Origin: Panagrolaimus kolymaensis
Taxonomy: Eukaryota > Nematoda > Chromadorea > Rhabditida > Panagrolaimidae
Direction: 5' to 3'
NCBI GenBank assembly: GCA_028622995.1
Contig: JAJQJQ010000029.1
Coordinates: forward strand, 1,178,001 to 1,242,000
Length of the DNA: 64,000 bases
Shown here: positions 32,891 to 45,330 of the stretch, one piece after another
How positions within the stretch are numbered: position 1 is the stretch's first letter
Layout of the letters: every line of letters begins with the position of its first letter
Program-made: the position numbers and the translations under genes
The notes under the pieces: generated by a model
What the model saw: the letters and a program-made list of their open reading frames with translations, nothing else
Told to the model about the DNA's origin: nothing
The model's database searches: none

Positions 32891-35860
32891 ATTTTGAGAT
32901 GATACAATTGTTGAAAGTTGGAAACGTGAAAAACTTCAAACAACAAACAAAAAAGTGAAAGACAAAGATTCGGCTTCGTTTTTGGGATTTAGAAATGCCT
33001 TCACTTCGCTACTGTAACATTAAAAAGCTTTCGCGCCAAGATTTAAAATTTTTTGAATTAAGAATTTTAATTTTTTATAAAGGTGTTTAGAAAAAAGATT
33101 TCACATATATATCTAATTAACTATTTTTGTTAGCTTTTTTTTGATTACTGTAATCGATGCAATTGGTTTTCTTGGAAAAACAATATTCTATTTTTGTGAT
33201 ACACAACAACCCAAAGTTTTTTTAAGCAACTCAAAACCAAAGATTTTCTGTGTTTCTTCTTGTTTTATTTATTGCGATCGCGAAAAGTTATGAAACAAGA
33301 CATTATAAAACAAACAAAAAAAAATAGGGAAATAGCCGTTTTATCGATTTTTTATGTACACTTTTTTTTTGCCCGCTCGTTGCCTGCTTTGTTGAACAAA
33401 TATTTCATAGGTTTTTTTTCGTTGTTTTTTTCCAGCAAATTTTTGAATATTTTATTAGCCTTTTTTTATTTATTTCTTATTCTTATTTAAAACCATTAAC
33501 CCAAATTTGAACATTGTAACGAAAAATGTGTAATTGTTCAAACTTGTCCCATTTTTTCCTCTTTGCACTCAACACACATTCATGGAGTTTGCATCCATCC
33601 CACCAAATATTCTTCACATTCCTTTGCAATAAGCAGATTTCATCATGGAATGTTTGATGATCGATGACTCAAGCAAATGCCATCGATAAAAATTGCTTTC
33701 AATCATCGCCTGATCGCTTTATGTTTATATTTTATTATTCGTTAGCATCCTTTTCTTTTTTCTATTTTGTTTTGTATTTTATGCGCTGAGATTATGGCTT
33801 GAAGCGATGATTACACAATTCCAAGATTAGAAATTTGTTTGGTTAAATAAATTTTCACTAGTTTACAATTTTTTATTTTTGTTGTTTCTTAAAAGTCGAA
33901 CAGTTTTTGGTTTTAGAGTTAAAATGGAGGCCGCTTATCGATAAAAAATATTGAAAACTTTTCATTAATGTTATGGAACAAAAAAAAACGAAAGAAAATA
34001 TAAAATTTAGGATTAAACCTTACAAAACAAGAAAAAATGTGGTCAAGTTTGCTTTCGATATGTTCAAATTTTCAAATGAGAATGATTATGGCTAATTTAA
34101 TTTTTTTTTCTTCATGGTTTCAATCGTTTTGCTTTTTTTAAACAGCAAGTATGAAAAATATCATAAACACGATAAAAAGAAGAAACAGGCAGCTGTTGTT
34201 GCACTTTAATTTTGTGTATTGCTTTTTATCATTCTTTTTTACTTTACTATTGATTGCTGCTTCATTTTATTTTATTTTTTTGAATGTTTTAAACTTATCG
34301 TTTTTTGTTTTTTTGGTTTAAACTTTAAATTTTAAAGTCGCTAAAATTAAAAGTCTCAAAAGTGAATTTTTCTCGAATCAAAAAAACGGACGCAGTTTAT
34401 TAAATTAAGACTTTAAAAAAATAATCGTTAATATCAATTGAGTTGCCTCTCTGGTATCCGATGTAGCGAATATTACATTAAATCCTTTAAATTCACCTGA
34501 CCATGTAATTTTTTTAACTCTAAAAAAATCTTATAGAAATCAGAAACAACTAATGTCAATGGAAAATTTAAATTTAAAGAAAAGAAGCTTTAATATGAAA
34601 TAAAACATTTTTAAGATCCAAAGATCCATAATTGCGTCATTATTTTTTTCTAAATTAAAGCAAATATTTGAATTTGGGTTTTAAACCTGATAAAAAAATT
34701 TTTATGCTAATTTATCAAATTTAATAAGAAATTCTTAAATTCTCCTCTGAATATTGAGTTAGAATAGTTTTTTTATTAATCTTTTTTACTTATTCCATTT
34801 TTTGTTTAAAGCTTGTAAAACACTAAAATATATTTTCCTTCGAGTAATAAAATTTTTCTCTCGCAGCATGTAGCATAACTTTTGATACATGTTCCTCCAT
34901 AGCAATCTGAGAAGTGTATCCTATTGACAATAGAATTTTTAAAAAACATACAAACTTTTATTTTTTGTTTGTAATATTTTACAAATACCGAGTTTTAGTT
35001 TTGTACGGATCTCATTTAAAAAAAAGAGAGAAGAGACAAGAAAAAATACTAAATTGCATTAAAAAAATTAAAAAAAAATATTATTTAAAATATTCAAGAA
35101 CAACAAAAAATTTTCATCAAAAAAGCAACTACTTTGTTTTATACAAAATTCTTTTTTTGACGGAGAAAAAAAAATGTTAGTCATATTTTTCTATCGCGTT
35201 TATCATCGATGAAGCATCATTAATCAATAGAAAACAAAAAATAATCGACGTTTTTTTGCTCACAAAAATTGCTTATGTTATCCATAAAAAAAATTTGTTA
35301 GAAATTTAATTTTTCAAAAATTGTTGAAAATCGATATTAAAAAAACGTTAATTTTGTTTGTTTGTTTCGACACATATTATTTTTCACAAAAAAAAAACAA
35401 TATTTCGACGCCTCTAAAACTATTAATATTTTTCCAGAATGTTTCAGTATCAAAGGGTGGCTTGAAATATTAGCTTTAATTTATGGAGTTTGATGGATAT
35501 ACCATTTGAAATTGTTTCAAAGAATGGATATAACAATAGGTGGGAATCTTATATTTAAAAAAAAAAAGAAATTCTTGGTTTTCATTTCAGCAGAAAATCA
35601 TTTACAGATTTTAGTTTTAAAAACAAGTTAAAAATTAATAATAAAAAAGGGGAAATTAAATATTCAAAACTTACATTTAAAAAAAGCAGTTGGATTTTTC
35701 TTTCTTCACTTGCAAAAAAAAAGAAGCTAAATTTTTCTCCCGAAGTTTTTTTTGTTTATAATATTATTCACATTTTTTTTCCAACACAATCATTGATGGC
35801 TCTTAAAAATGCAAGAAAGGAAGAAAAAAGTGCACAGAAGCAAAAAAACACCTTTTAAAT
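32891..35860. other. Long gene desert
   Basis: About 3 kb without supported coding sequence. Open frames at 33260-33490 and 34914-35180 are low-complexity K/F/Y-rich translations of AT-rich DNA. A GCTACTGTAAC motif at 33008 lies about 120 bp upstream of the histone-fold gene. Confidence 0.5.
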
Positions 35861-35864
35861 TATA

Positions 35865-35895
35865 CTAGAAGCTCCGCCGGCCTTCGGCCAGCGAT
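35865..35895 (-). mobile_element. Possible Helitron 3' terminus
   Basis: On the minus strand the sequence reads GCTGGCCGAAGGCCGGCGGAGCTTCTAG and then T. That is a GC-rich hairpin (GGCCGAAGGCC) a few bases before CTAG, followed by a T, the diagnostic end of Helitrons (hairpin plus CTRR, inserted between A and T). It stands out sharply from the AT-rich context. The other end was not found; the element would extend to higher coordinates. Confidence 0.35.
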
Positions 35896-35900
35896 GTAAC

Positions 35901-36902
35901 TTGTTTCATAGCAATATACATAAAAAAATGAGATTTAAATTTTCCATGGTCTTAGACAATTAATTCCAAAATTAACGATACCTTTAAACGAATCAAAAGC
36001 ATGCGAACTACTATAGAATCTTATATTATCTTTGAACTATTTAATGTCAAAAAATTTTTTAAGGTTCCTTGGATCCTCCTATTCCTATTGGGTTCTTGAA
36101 TCTCTTTCTTGCATTTGGGGCCTTGGATCTCTTTCTTGTTATTGAATCATTGGATAACACCAATCGCCTCCTCAAAAAACAAACGACCGCTCATCACGCT
36201 TCATTTTTTAAAGAAATGCAAACGCGATTTTCTTTCCTTGCGCATTCATTCATTTTTTAATGCAAATTTTTTCATTTTCTTTCCAATTTTCCCATGATCG
36301 ATTTCCAAGTGATTAACGAACGAACGAACGAATGCACAATGAAAATTACTAGGAAGGATGATTAATTTTTATAGACATTTATTCACTTGAAGTTGATTAT
36401 AAATTTTTCCTTGCTTAATTCAAAATATGTATTTCAAATTCATATTCATGAAAGGAATGAATAATAAAAATAAATTCGTTTTTGACGATTGAAAAAAGTG
36501 TGAGAATTTTATTGGGAAATTTCGAAATTGTAAATAAAAAAATAATGCAAGGTTTTTTAATTAATAAAAAGCTTACAAAAATACTTATTGGGGTAAAAAT
36601 TATTTTTAGAGAAAACACTTTTAAAAATGTAAAAACAGCTATAAGAAAAAGCAAGCAAAATTTTTCTTTCACGAAAATATGCTTACAAAAATTTAGAGAA
36701 AAGAGAAAACAAATTTTTATTGGCAAAAATTTGCATAATTTTTTATGGAAATCTTTTTTTTAGTCATGCTTCTTATCATCCTTATTCTTCCATTCTTGTA
36801 AAAGTGAACGCTTGAAACATTTCTGTGTTTTTTCTTCTCAAAGCTGTAAGTTTATTTATTCGTCCTTTATTAAACTTTGCAATTACTTTGACAACTTTTT
36901 AG
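35901..36902. other. Intergenic, includes 5' leader intron of next gene
   Basis: No gene recognised. A donor at about 36847 and acceptor at 36902 suggest a 56-bp intron in the 5' UTR of the gene starting at 36903. Part may belong to the Helitron-like element. Confidence 0.4.
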
Positions 36903-37416
36903 ATGGCAACTTTTGAGAAACAAAAACTTCAACAATCGGATGAAAAAGGACTTTCTCATCTTGATGGAAAACTTCAAAGCTTAGATGAACTTCAAAATAT
37001 TCAATTAAGAAATGAAAATGCTCAATTGAAAAGTGAAAATGGTGTTGCTGCAGCTGAAAATGCTCTATTGAATCAACGTGTTACTGAAAGGATTGCAACA
37101 ATTAATGAACAACAAACTAAAGTTAGTGCTTTACGTGTAAACATCTTGTTTTTATTAAAGACGCAAACATCATTCTTTTATAACCCTTTTTCTTCTTTTT
37201 CAGATTTCATACTTTGAAAAGAATCAAAGTGACGCTGTTGACAAGAAAGTTATGGAAGCTAAAATTGCTGCTTTGGAAGCTGAATCTGAAGATGATTTCA
37301 AAGTTCTTGATGGTAAAAAGAAATCAAGTGGATTTATGTTCGTTGAAAAGATGCAAAGCATTGCTCGTTTACCTTTCAGCACTAGATGTGTTTACATAAA
37401 TATTATTTATTATTAA
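36903..37416 (+). CDS. Small coiled-coil protein
   Basis: Exons are 36903-37136 and 37204-37416, 148 aa. The ATG directly follows a TTTTTAG acceptor, so a 5'-UTR intron or trans-splicing precedes it. Residues 20-75 (LRNENAQLKSENGVAAAENALL) are Asn/Gln/Glu-rich coiled coil resembling the coiled-coil exons of the larger genes here. The last 30 residues (GFMFVEKMQSIARLPFST) are not coiled coil. No C-terminal module of the F-box type is present. Function unknown. Confidence 0.6.
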
Positions 37417-37500
37417 TTATTATCACATTTTACAATTAAAGAAAAAGACAAAGAAGAGAGAAGTTCAAAATCAAGCATTGTTTGTTGGTAAACTTTGACA

Positions 37501-38176
37501 TTAAAAGCGATTGAAAATCCATCCAAGAAGCATCATTCCACCGATAGTTGAAATTCCAACAGTTTTGCTTTCATCTTTGCTGCTTGTAGTTGTTCCACCA
37601 GAAGCTGATCCACCATTATTGTTTGTACTTGATCCATCAGAAGTTAATTCACCAGAAGTTGAAGTTGTAATTGATAAACTATTGTTAGAAAATGTTTGAC
37701 CTTCATTTGGAGTGCATTCACCATCCTTGGAAATGTATTTTTCAAAAGGAAACATGCACTAAAGAAAATAAAAATATAATAATGTTAAAATAAAGAAGAT
37801 TTAAACATACAACGTTGTATGGAGTATCATGTTTGATGGTATGAATAAAATAACAATTTGTAGCATTAAAATATGATTCTCCATCTTGATTTTTGCCATC
37901 TTTGCAGATATTATCATCGCCTTTACATCCATGACCACCATAGAGTATACCATTACGAAGACATTTCCATTGAACGCATTCCACACATTCCATTATTACA
38001 TTGTCTAAAATTAAAAAATTATACAAACCTTTAACTTTTACAAAAGACTTACTAGATGTATTATACGTATTTGTTTCACAAGTATCATATTTGAAACATT
38101 TCTTAGCGCCAGAAAATGGAATAAAGATGAGAATAGCAGCAAAAACGATCAAAGCATAGACGACGACGACCTTCAT
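37501..38176 (-). CDS. Secreted Cys-rich protein with Ser/Thr-rich tail and C-terminal hydrophobic end (copy 1)
   Basis: Exons are 38176-38053, 38004-37811 and 37758-37501, 191 aa. MKVVVVYALIVFAAILIFIP is a signal peptide; an in-frame Met 17 codons upstream (38227) is less likely. Eleven or so cysteines follow (CFKYDTC, CVECVQWKCL, GHGCKGDDNIC, CYF, CMF, CTP). Then comes a Ser/Thr/Gly-rich stretch and a short hydrophobic C-terminus (TIGGMMLLGWIFNRF), suggestive of a GPI-anchor signal, although it is shorter than usual. The fold resembles small disulphide-rich surface proteins but I cannot name the family. A near-identical paralogue is at 54579-55299. Confidence 0.7.
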
Positions 38177-38600
38177 TTTTTGACGACGAAAATCAACCAA
38201 GCAGCAAAAAGCAAAAAAAGCAAGCACGAATGATCAACAAAAAAACAATGAAAATAATTTGTCAAAGAAAAGTTTGTATGCTTTTTTGATGGCAACAAAA
38301 AATGATAGGTTGGGTTAAAAATTTGCATTTTTATCAATAATAAAAAGTGTTTGAAACTATTGGTTTTTTTTCAATGAAACAAAATTGAAACGAGAAAAAA
38401 AGTTTACAGTAGCGAATAATAAAAAATGAAAAACTAATTCAGATTAATCAAATGTAGTCAGCACATTTTTTTTTTCTCAGCTTCGATAACGATCGGACCT
38501 CATTATTAAATTTTTAAAATGATCTTGAAAAAAGTTTTTTAGTTGAAAATAAAATAAAAAAAACTACATATTTTTCAACTAAATTGATATGCGTTTAAAA
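38177..38600. other. Promoter region of secreted Cys-rich gene
   Basis: The first 200 bp upstream are duplicated at 55300-55520. A TTTACAGTAGCGAA motif at about 38404 is shared in form with several other promoters in the window. Confidence 0.45.
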
Positions 38601-39804
38601 TTAAGTAATTTTTGTAACGTGATGAACATTGGTGGATGCAACATGGATAACAGATTTCTCTGACCATGGAAAATACATATTTGCAAATGCTTTTCTTGCT
38701 GTAGAACTAAAAAATACAAAGTTTAAAGGAATTTTAAACATTTTTTTTTTTTGAGAAAAAAACCTTAAAAGTATTAATGAAACACTTCGTGACCAAGCAC
38801 CAATATCAACTACAACGGGAACCAAAGCAGCAAGATCGATATAGCTTTCATTTCCAGCAAAATATGGTAGCATAAAACTATAGATACTTCGAATTAATTG
38901 GGCAATAAAAATTATGCAGGAAATGACTAAAAAAATTGACAGCAATTAAGTCGAGTTTTTTTTTCTTTAAAAATAAAAAATATTTTAACTTTCGCAACTT
39001 TTTTAAAATAAAAAAAAACTAAAGCCAAAATGATTGATTTCTAACTTACAAAGCAATCGAATTTCCATAATTTTAATTTTTGAACTTGCTGAATATCCAA
39101 GGGAATAATATTTTATTATTGATAATACCGAAAAAATTCCTTCCAGACATGTAGCTATTATGTAAATCATCGAACTTATTTTTGTTGTAATCGAATATAA
39201 TTCTTGATTCGTCCAATTTGTGTAAACTTGTCCAGTTCCCAAAATTGAATACTTTGCTTGTGCTGTTAGGCGATAACAAACATGAAAGAATGGTAAAATT
39301 ATTATTATTACAGTATACCACTGATATTCCCAAAACTATAAAAAAATTTTGAAATTAGTGAAGTTTAAAAATTTATTTTTAATAATTACCTTTGAATATT
39401 TTGACGGAAATAAAAGTAATATAAAACGATTAAAGGATAAAAAACAATGACCCACAAATTGAACCAAAGCAATGTAAGATAAAATATTTAAAACTATGGT
39501 TGCAAGAAAATCATGGGTTAAATAAAATTCAATAAAAAATCCCCATCGTGGAAATCGAGTTCCAACATTTAACTAAAAAATTGATTGTTGAAAAATTAGA
39601 TTGAAAAACAATTTTCATCCAAAAAAAACTTACAGTAAAATAATAAATTAAATCCGCAACCATTAAAATTCGAAATATATCAAAAAATGGACCATTAAAT
39701 TTGGTATTTTTTCCCCAAATAAGCAAAATCAACATTAAACTATGAAATAAATAAACTATAACTTCGATACATGGCCAAATAATATTAAATACTGCACTGG
39801 GCAT
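38601..39804 (-). CDS. Srg-like serpentine chemoreceptor (7-TM)
   Basis: Exons are 39804-39634, 39572-39390, 39335-39050, 38926-38764 and 38706-38601, 302 aa. Hydrophobic segments are visible in the order expected for seven helices: YLFHSLMLILLIW, FDIFRILMVADLIYYF, FLATIVLNILSYIALVQ, YTVIIIILPFFHVCY, SMIYIIATCLEGIFSVL, SCIIFIAQLIRSIYSF and LVPVVVDIGAWSRSVSL. After helix 3 comes FNRFILLLFPSKYSKFWEY, the DRY-region equivalent typical of nematode Srg-superfamily receptors. Such receptors sense environmental chemicals in amphid neurons. The position and length (about 300-330 aa) fit. Which Srg subfamily it belongs to cannot be decided here. Confidence 0.75.
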
Positions 39805-40592
39805 AGTTTTTCTTTTTCTAGAAATGCTTTAAAAAAATATATGTGAAAACGATAAATTTTCTTTTTCAAATGACGGAAAATGAAGGATATGGTATTTTTT
39901 AAATAGCGAAAAATAAGAATGCTCAAAAACCGAAAGTCAAAACATGTGTTATAAAAATGATAAAAATTCAATAGAATTTTTCTTCAAATAATTAAATCTT
40001 TAAAAGAAACTTTATATTGATATTTCTATGTATTCATAATTTATTTTGACATTTTGAAAATAACAAAAACGTGCGTAAGTAAAAAAATTTTTTTCTCCGA
40101 AATAAATAATGCTAAATATGAATGGGATTAAATTAGGCATGTTTTTCATTGAGAGGAATAAAAAAACAAGCAAACATTCTCAATTTGGAAAAAAATGACT
40201 AAAAGCTACATCACGAAAAAAAAATAATAAAAAACTTTTTTACTGTAGATTAAAGATTTTCTTTTAAAAAATATGAAAGGCAACTTTAGTGTTTTTAATG
40301 TATTATAAATAATAAGAATATGAGAAAATGACATATTTCCGCGTCGGATGAAAACAGAAGTTTAATTAGTTTTTTTCTGTCTAATAGAAGAAAGGTGGTG
40401 ACGAAATTTAAAAAACAATAATTATTAAATAACTTATTTTTTATTAATTTGTATCTTATAAAATCAAAAACTTTAATTGTAACAAATTTATAAATAATAA
40501 AAAAATTAATGCTTTTTTAATGATGGTCGAGTTTCATGAAATTGATGGCACTTAAATTACTGAAAAAATTTGGATAAATTTTTAGTTTAAAT
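39805..40592. other. Intergenic
   Basis: AT-rich; no gene recognised. Confidence 0.45.
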
Positions 40593-41727
40593 TTATTTGC
40601 TTTTTTGTATTTGAAAATAAGCTCGACGAAGCATAAATAAAGCGTCGTAAGTTCCTTTACTCTGTCCACAAAATTGAATTAAAGGTGGAAAATAATCTTT
40701 TGTTACACCAAAATTAATTATATTATCAACCATAGTTTGAAGGAGCTTTTTATATTCAATTGAGAAATAATTCTCATCTCTTGATGAAGTATTTGAAAAT
40801 CTTATAAATATATCTGCCTTTGGATGCTCCTGAAAAAAATAAATAAAATATGTAAATAATCTTTTAAGGAAATTTTATTTTTATAATGTTTTGTTATTTT
40901 GGAAGATAGACTGACGACTCACTTTAATAAATTTATCAATCACATCAATAGAAAAAAAATTAAAATCAACATGTAAATGAAAAAGTTGAAGGTTTCTTAA
41001 TAAAGGAAAATATATTTTTTCAATGTTTTCATATTTAGAGGCGCTAAAAAAATTTATTTATCTCTAGTTACATGAAGAAAGAAAAAATTTAAAAATTTAG
41101 ATATCAATCAAAAAAAGTTATTTCTAGAATATAAAAAATAACTTACTAAGTAATTTGTTTTATATTTGGTAAATATTTACAAAGAGTTTGTAACGAAATT
41201 ATTTCATCGCCGTCGTTGTCGCCATTTTTAAATTTTACAACAGTCACATCATTAAAATTAATAATTTCCAAAGTTCCTGATTTAACAAGAAAATCAAATT
41301 CATCAAAAGAAATTTGTAAAAAAGATAAATGTAAAACAGTTAAATCGCATCGATAAATATTTGAAATAATTTTAGATACAATATTTGAACGACCAACAGC
41401 TCTCCATGGAATAACTAATTCACCGATTAACCAACTTTTGAGATTAAAATTTCTTCCAATTATTATTTTCCATTCATTTTTGGTATGGGAACAAATTAAA
41501 TTATTAACAACAAAAATGGGTTTTTTAGAAAAAAAATATTTACATGTTTTAATTAATTTTCCATGAGCTTTAGAATGACGATTACTAATTAATAAATATT
41601 TAATAACATCTGATGGAAAAGAAAAGTTTTGAATTCGAGGCTTTTTGAAAGTGTAAATTTCAAGTTCCGCCGCTGAATTATGCAGAGTCAAGGGAGAAAA
41701 GGCTGATTCGAAACATTCCATCTTCAT
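40593..41727 (-). CDS. F-box family protein (copy 7)
   Basis: Exons are 41727-41147, 41043-40923 and 40829-40593, 312 aa from the Met at 41727; an in-frame Met at 41754 adds nine residues. YTFKKPRIQNFSFPSDVIKY with KLIKTCKYFFSKKP is the F-box. SWLIGELV, NIYRCDLTVLHL and KYLPNIKQIT close exon 1 at TTA|GTAAGT. LLRNLQLFHL, then EHPKADIFIRF, DNIINFGVT, PPLIQFCGQ and LRRAYFQ end the protein. Full canonical layout, on the opposite strand from the 14-23 kb array and isolated from it. Predicted SCF substrate adaptor. Confidence 0.8.
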
Positions 41728-42235
41728 TTTATTAATTAAATCAATAATAAACAATTTTATTTAAAAATTAATAATAAACAAAAATTAATCGATTATTTTT
41801 GTCAACAACTTCAAAATTTTTCGATATAAAAAAACTTTTTATTTTTTGTGTTTGAAAAAAAAAGTGATTGTTATCTTTTTTTTCTCTTCAACTTTTATTG
41901 ATTTGACTGACTCTAAATAACTTATCAAAATTCAAAGCGAATCAATTTTTTTTTGTTTTCTCGAAAGCTTTCCATCCATAAGTTTTATCAATTTTATTTT
42001 GGTTCGCGTCTTTTTTAAAAAATGGTTGAATCACTTTTTTTCTTATTTTTATTTCAAATTTTCTTGTTTAAAAGTTAATATAAAACAGAATAAATTTAAT
42101 TTCTTTGTTTAAAGATTTTTAATAATAAATTTTATATTAATAATTTCGCGATATATAAAAAATTTAATAGGCAGTTTTTTAAAATTTGAAAAAAAAAAAA
42201 TTAAGAATTAAATAAACAAAAATATTTTGAAAGAA
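41728..42235. other. Intergenic
   Basis: No gene recognised. Confidence 0.45.
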
Positions 42236-43484
42236 TTAAGTAAGAGTGGCTTTAATTTTATAATAACGAGTGGCACAATAAAACTCGGTTTTTGGAACGC
42301 AATATGCCCATTGCAATTGATAATCATTTCTTGAATATCTTTCAATCAAACATGAACCAATTTTTTTGTCACAATGGCAGCCAGCATTCCTGAAAGTTTT
42401 TTAGGGGGAAAAATTAGATCTTTGACTATCAAAAGTAAAGAAAAATTTGTAAAACGTACGTCCACATAAAATTATTACTAATTAAACACCAATCCGAAGG
42501 TTCTCTCGAAGAATAACAATGTGAATGTCGAGAGCATGATTTAAAGCTGAAAGAATAAAAAAAATTAATTTTATTTTCTGTTTTTTTCTCTCAAAAAATT
42601 AATCCATTTATTTTTTACTCATTTTTATAGTTTTTTTATTGTAAATAAATATATTTTTTTGTCAATTTATTTTTGCACATTTTATTAATTAAATTAGATT
42701 TCAAAGCATTTGGGTCGCGACGCAAAACTAAATAAAATGTAAAATAATTTCTGGAAACAAACTCAAACAAAAATTAGGGAATTGGTTTTAAAGAGTTAAT
42801 TTTTTAAAAGAAAAAATCTAACAAAAAAAAAATAAATAAAGATAAAGCATTGATTAAGTGATAAGAACAAAAAAAGAGTAAAAGAAAGAAAAAAATTTCT
42901 TTCCATCATTGAAAAAAAATTTTTTGCTTGCCCACAAACAAACCTTTGTTATCAAATGTTTGTTATTTTATTTGATTTTTCCTTTAATTTTGATTATTTG
43001 AATATTTAAAACACTTTTTTTATTTTAGTTTTTTAAAAATTAAATAAGAATAGTTAATTCGTTTTTGTGTAATAAATTAATCTCAAAATTAATTTTTAAC
43101 GGGAAAACGGTTTCTTGATTTTTTCTTTAAAAATCTTTTTTGTTTTTGAACAACGGAATTTGTGAAGAGATGGGCTTTATTATTTAGTATATAATGGAAA
43201 TAGAATTAAGACTTTCGATGAAATAAAATTTTAAAATAAATAAATAAATGAAAATAATTAACTTACAATCCCATAGATCGATTAAATTTAGCGGCATGAC
43301 AATTAAGTGTTGAATCATTCGAAATATTTTTACCGCCAATACAAGTTTTATGTGATTTTAAATTTTGTGATGTTGGAGGCAAATGTTCACGAAATTCATA
43401 TAACATTGCAGCTTCACTTGAAGTTATGGAAATTAAGGAACTAGTACTTATAAAAATTAATAATACTAAAAACATTTCTTCCAT
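42236..43484 (-). CDS. Secreted Cys-rich protein (unrecognised family)
   Basis: Exons are 43484-43267, 42546-42460 and 42389-42236, 152 aa, with a long 720-bp first intron. MEEMFLVLLIFISTSSLISITSS is a signal peptide. Ten cysteines follow in the mature part: TC, NC, KSCSRHSHCYSS, DWCLI, GCHCDKKIGSC, YCV and YCA. Aromatic residues are frequent near the end. Two NxS/T sites lie before the cysteine core. No transmembrane segment or anchor is seen, so it is predicted to be released outside the cell. The short exons were found only by splice and frame logic. Confidence 0.65.
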
Positions 43485-45330
43485 TTTTAGAAGAAAAGAA
43501 GAAAAAAACAGAGAAAAATAAAAAAAACTAATATCCTAAATGTTTCTGAAGACACCCAAAAAAAAGCTTTATATCTTCTTTTTTTGAGACAGATACTTTT
43601 CTCAAAAAAGATAAAGAGCCTTTTTAAAAAAATAAAAAAATAGAAGATGGCCCATCCGAGAAGCCAACAAAAAAAACATTGTCAATTCATCGGTTTTTAG
43701 CATGTGTCGCAAAGCTTATTTTTTTTGGAGGAAACAAATGATAGCTCTTCTTCTCTCAATTTTTTGCAAGAAAAAAAATGGAGCTGAGCATCATATCTTA
43801 GAAACTCACTATCGAGGAAATGGAGGATGAAAAGAAAAATGACTCAACAAGAAGTAAGTTACTTACTTACTTATATGCTTACTTTTACAACTCTTAAAAA
43901 AAATGGTACATATTTAGTTGACAAAAAAATTCTTTTTAGTTAACGACGCAAAAAAAATTGTTGTTTTTTTTATAGGTCTCTTGGGTTTTTGGATATCCAA
44001 AAGATAGAAGGAAAAGAAAGTTGGCTTGAGTAAAAAAAACTTTTCTTTGTTCGTTTTGTTGTTGAAAATTTACTAAAAAAAAAGATAGTACTTACTTACT
44101 TACTTTGAAATGAATTCATGCATCTTTGATGGTGATAACAATGATAGATAGATTTTGTTTAGTTTTAAATAAATAAATGGATGAGTTTTTTTCTTTGTAA
44201 AGAAAGATATAAAAAAAAGTTATAAAAAACAGAAAAGTAAATTTATAAGCTCTCGATAGAGTAAAAAAAAAATGGTTGGATGAAACTTTATCATTTTTTC
44301 TCTCTCATTTTTCTTAAATCAGTAATAGCTTTGTGATATTTAATACTTATCATTCAGATATTATTTATTATGTCTTCGAACTCTGTGCCAATGATTATTT
44401 ATTTGGATGCATGTAAAATTACGATGGTCAATAACATAAAGAGCGATGTATTCTCTAATTAAAGCATGATGGTCCTGGGTTCCGAAGAGAAGCAAGGATA
44501 TTAAACAGGCAACAACAAAAAAAATGTTAAAATTTAAAAACTTTCATTTCTTTTATTAGATTTTTTGTTTGTAGTAAAATAAAATTGCTACAAAAAAATT
44601 AGGAAAAAATATATTCAATAAAATATTCAGAAACAAGATTGCCCAAGCAAAAAAAAAAAAGAAGAGAAAGAAAAGCAAGCGTTTGATGGATTTGCAACAA
44701 CAACAAAAAAGTGTAACACTTTCTTCTGCGATGTGTGAAAAAAAAATGTTAGTTAGCTTTCCTTGAAGGATCTAATCGCTATCGATGAAAACCAATAAAC
44801 TAACACCAACAACAAAAAACAACAAAAAATACGTGTTTAAAAAAATAAACATAATGGGAAAGAAAAAGAGACCTTTGTTTATTACAAAGCAGCAAAACCT
44901 TGTCGAAAGGTGAAATCTCTCGAACGAAAGGAGAGTTTAGCTTTTTTTGAAGGTAGCTGAAGAAGATGATCTCGTGAAAATTTCTAACTCCGTATACATT
45001 TTATCAAATATCTTTTTCAATTCATAGGTAAAATTAAATTCCATCACTCAAACAACATTAACGGTATCACATTGTGGGAATCAACTTTTTTTGTACCTAA
45101 CTTTGCTGCTAAGTGTCTTTAAACGTGTTTGATATGTGTTTGAGAAACTCTAGAATTTAGAAGGAATAGCAAAGTAAATAAACAAAAATAAAAATTTATT
45201 ATATTACAAGAAAATGAAATTTAGACAAAACATGAAAAAATATGCAAACAAAGATAACAAACAAGAACAAAGAATCAAAATAAAGTGAAAGCATGAACAA
45301 TAAGAAGCAAACATACAAAAGCAAAGATAA
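43485..45330. other. Gene desert with short ACTT repeats
   Basis: About 1.8 kb with no supported gene. ACTTACTTACTTAC-type tracts occur at 43858-43872 and 44091-44105. Confidence 0.5.

Noticed and set aside
34914..35180. Plus-strand frame rich in Lys, Phe and Tyr
   Set aside because: Low-complexity translation of AT-rich DNA with no domain, signal peptide or splice context; likewise 33260-33490 and 29328-29525.
44340..44510. Possible tRNA near GGTCCTGGGTTCCGAAG
   Set aside because: No acceptor stem, D arm or anticodon arm can be drawn; no tRNA with complete A and B boxes was found anywhere in the window.
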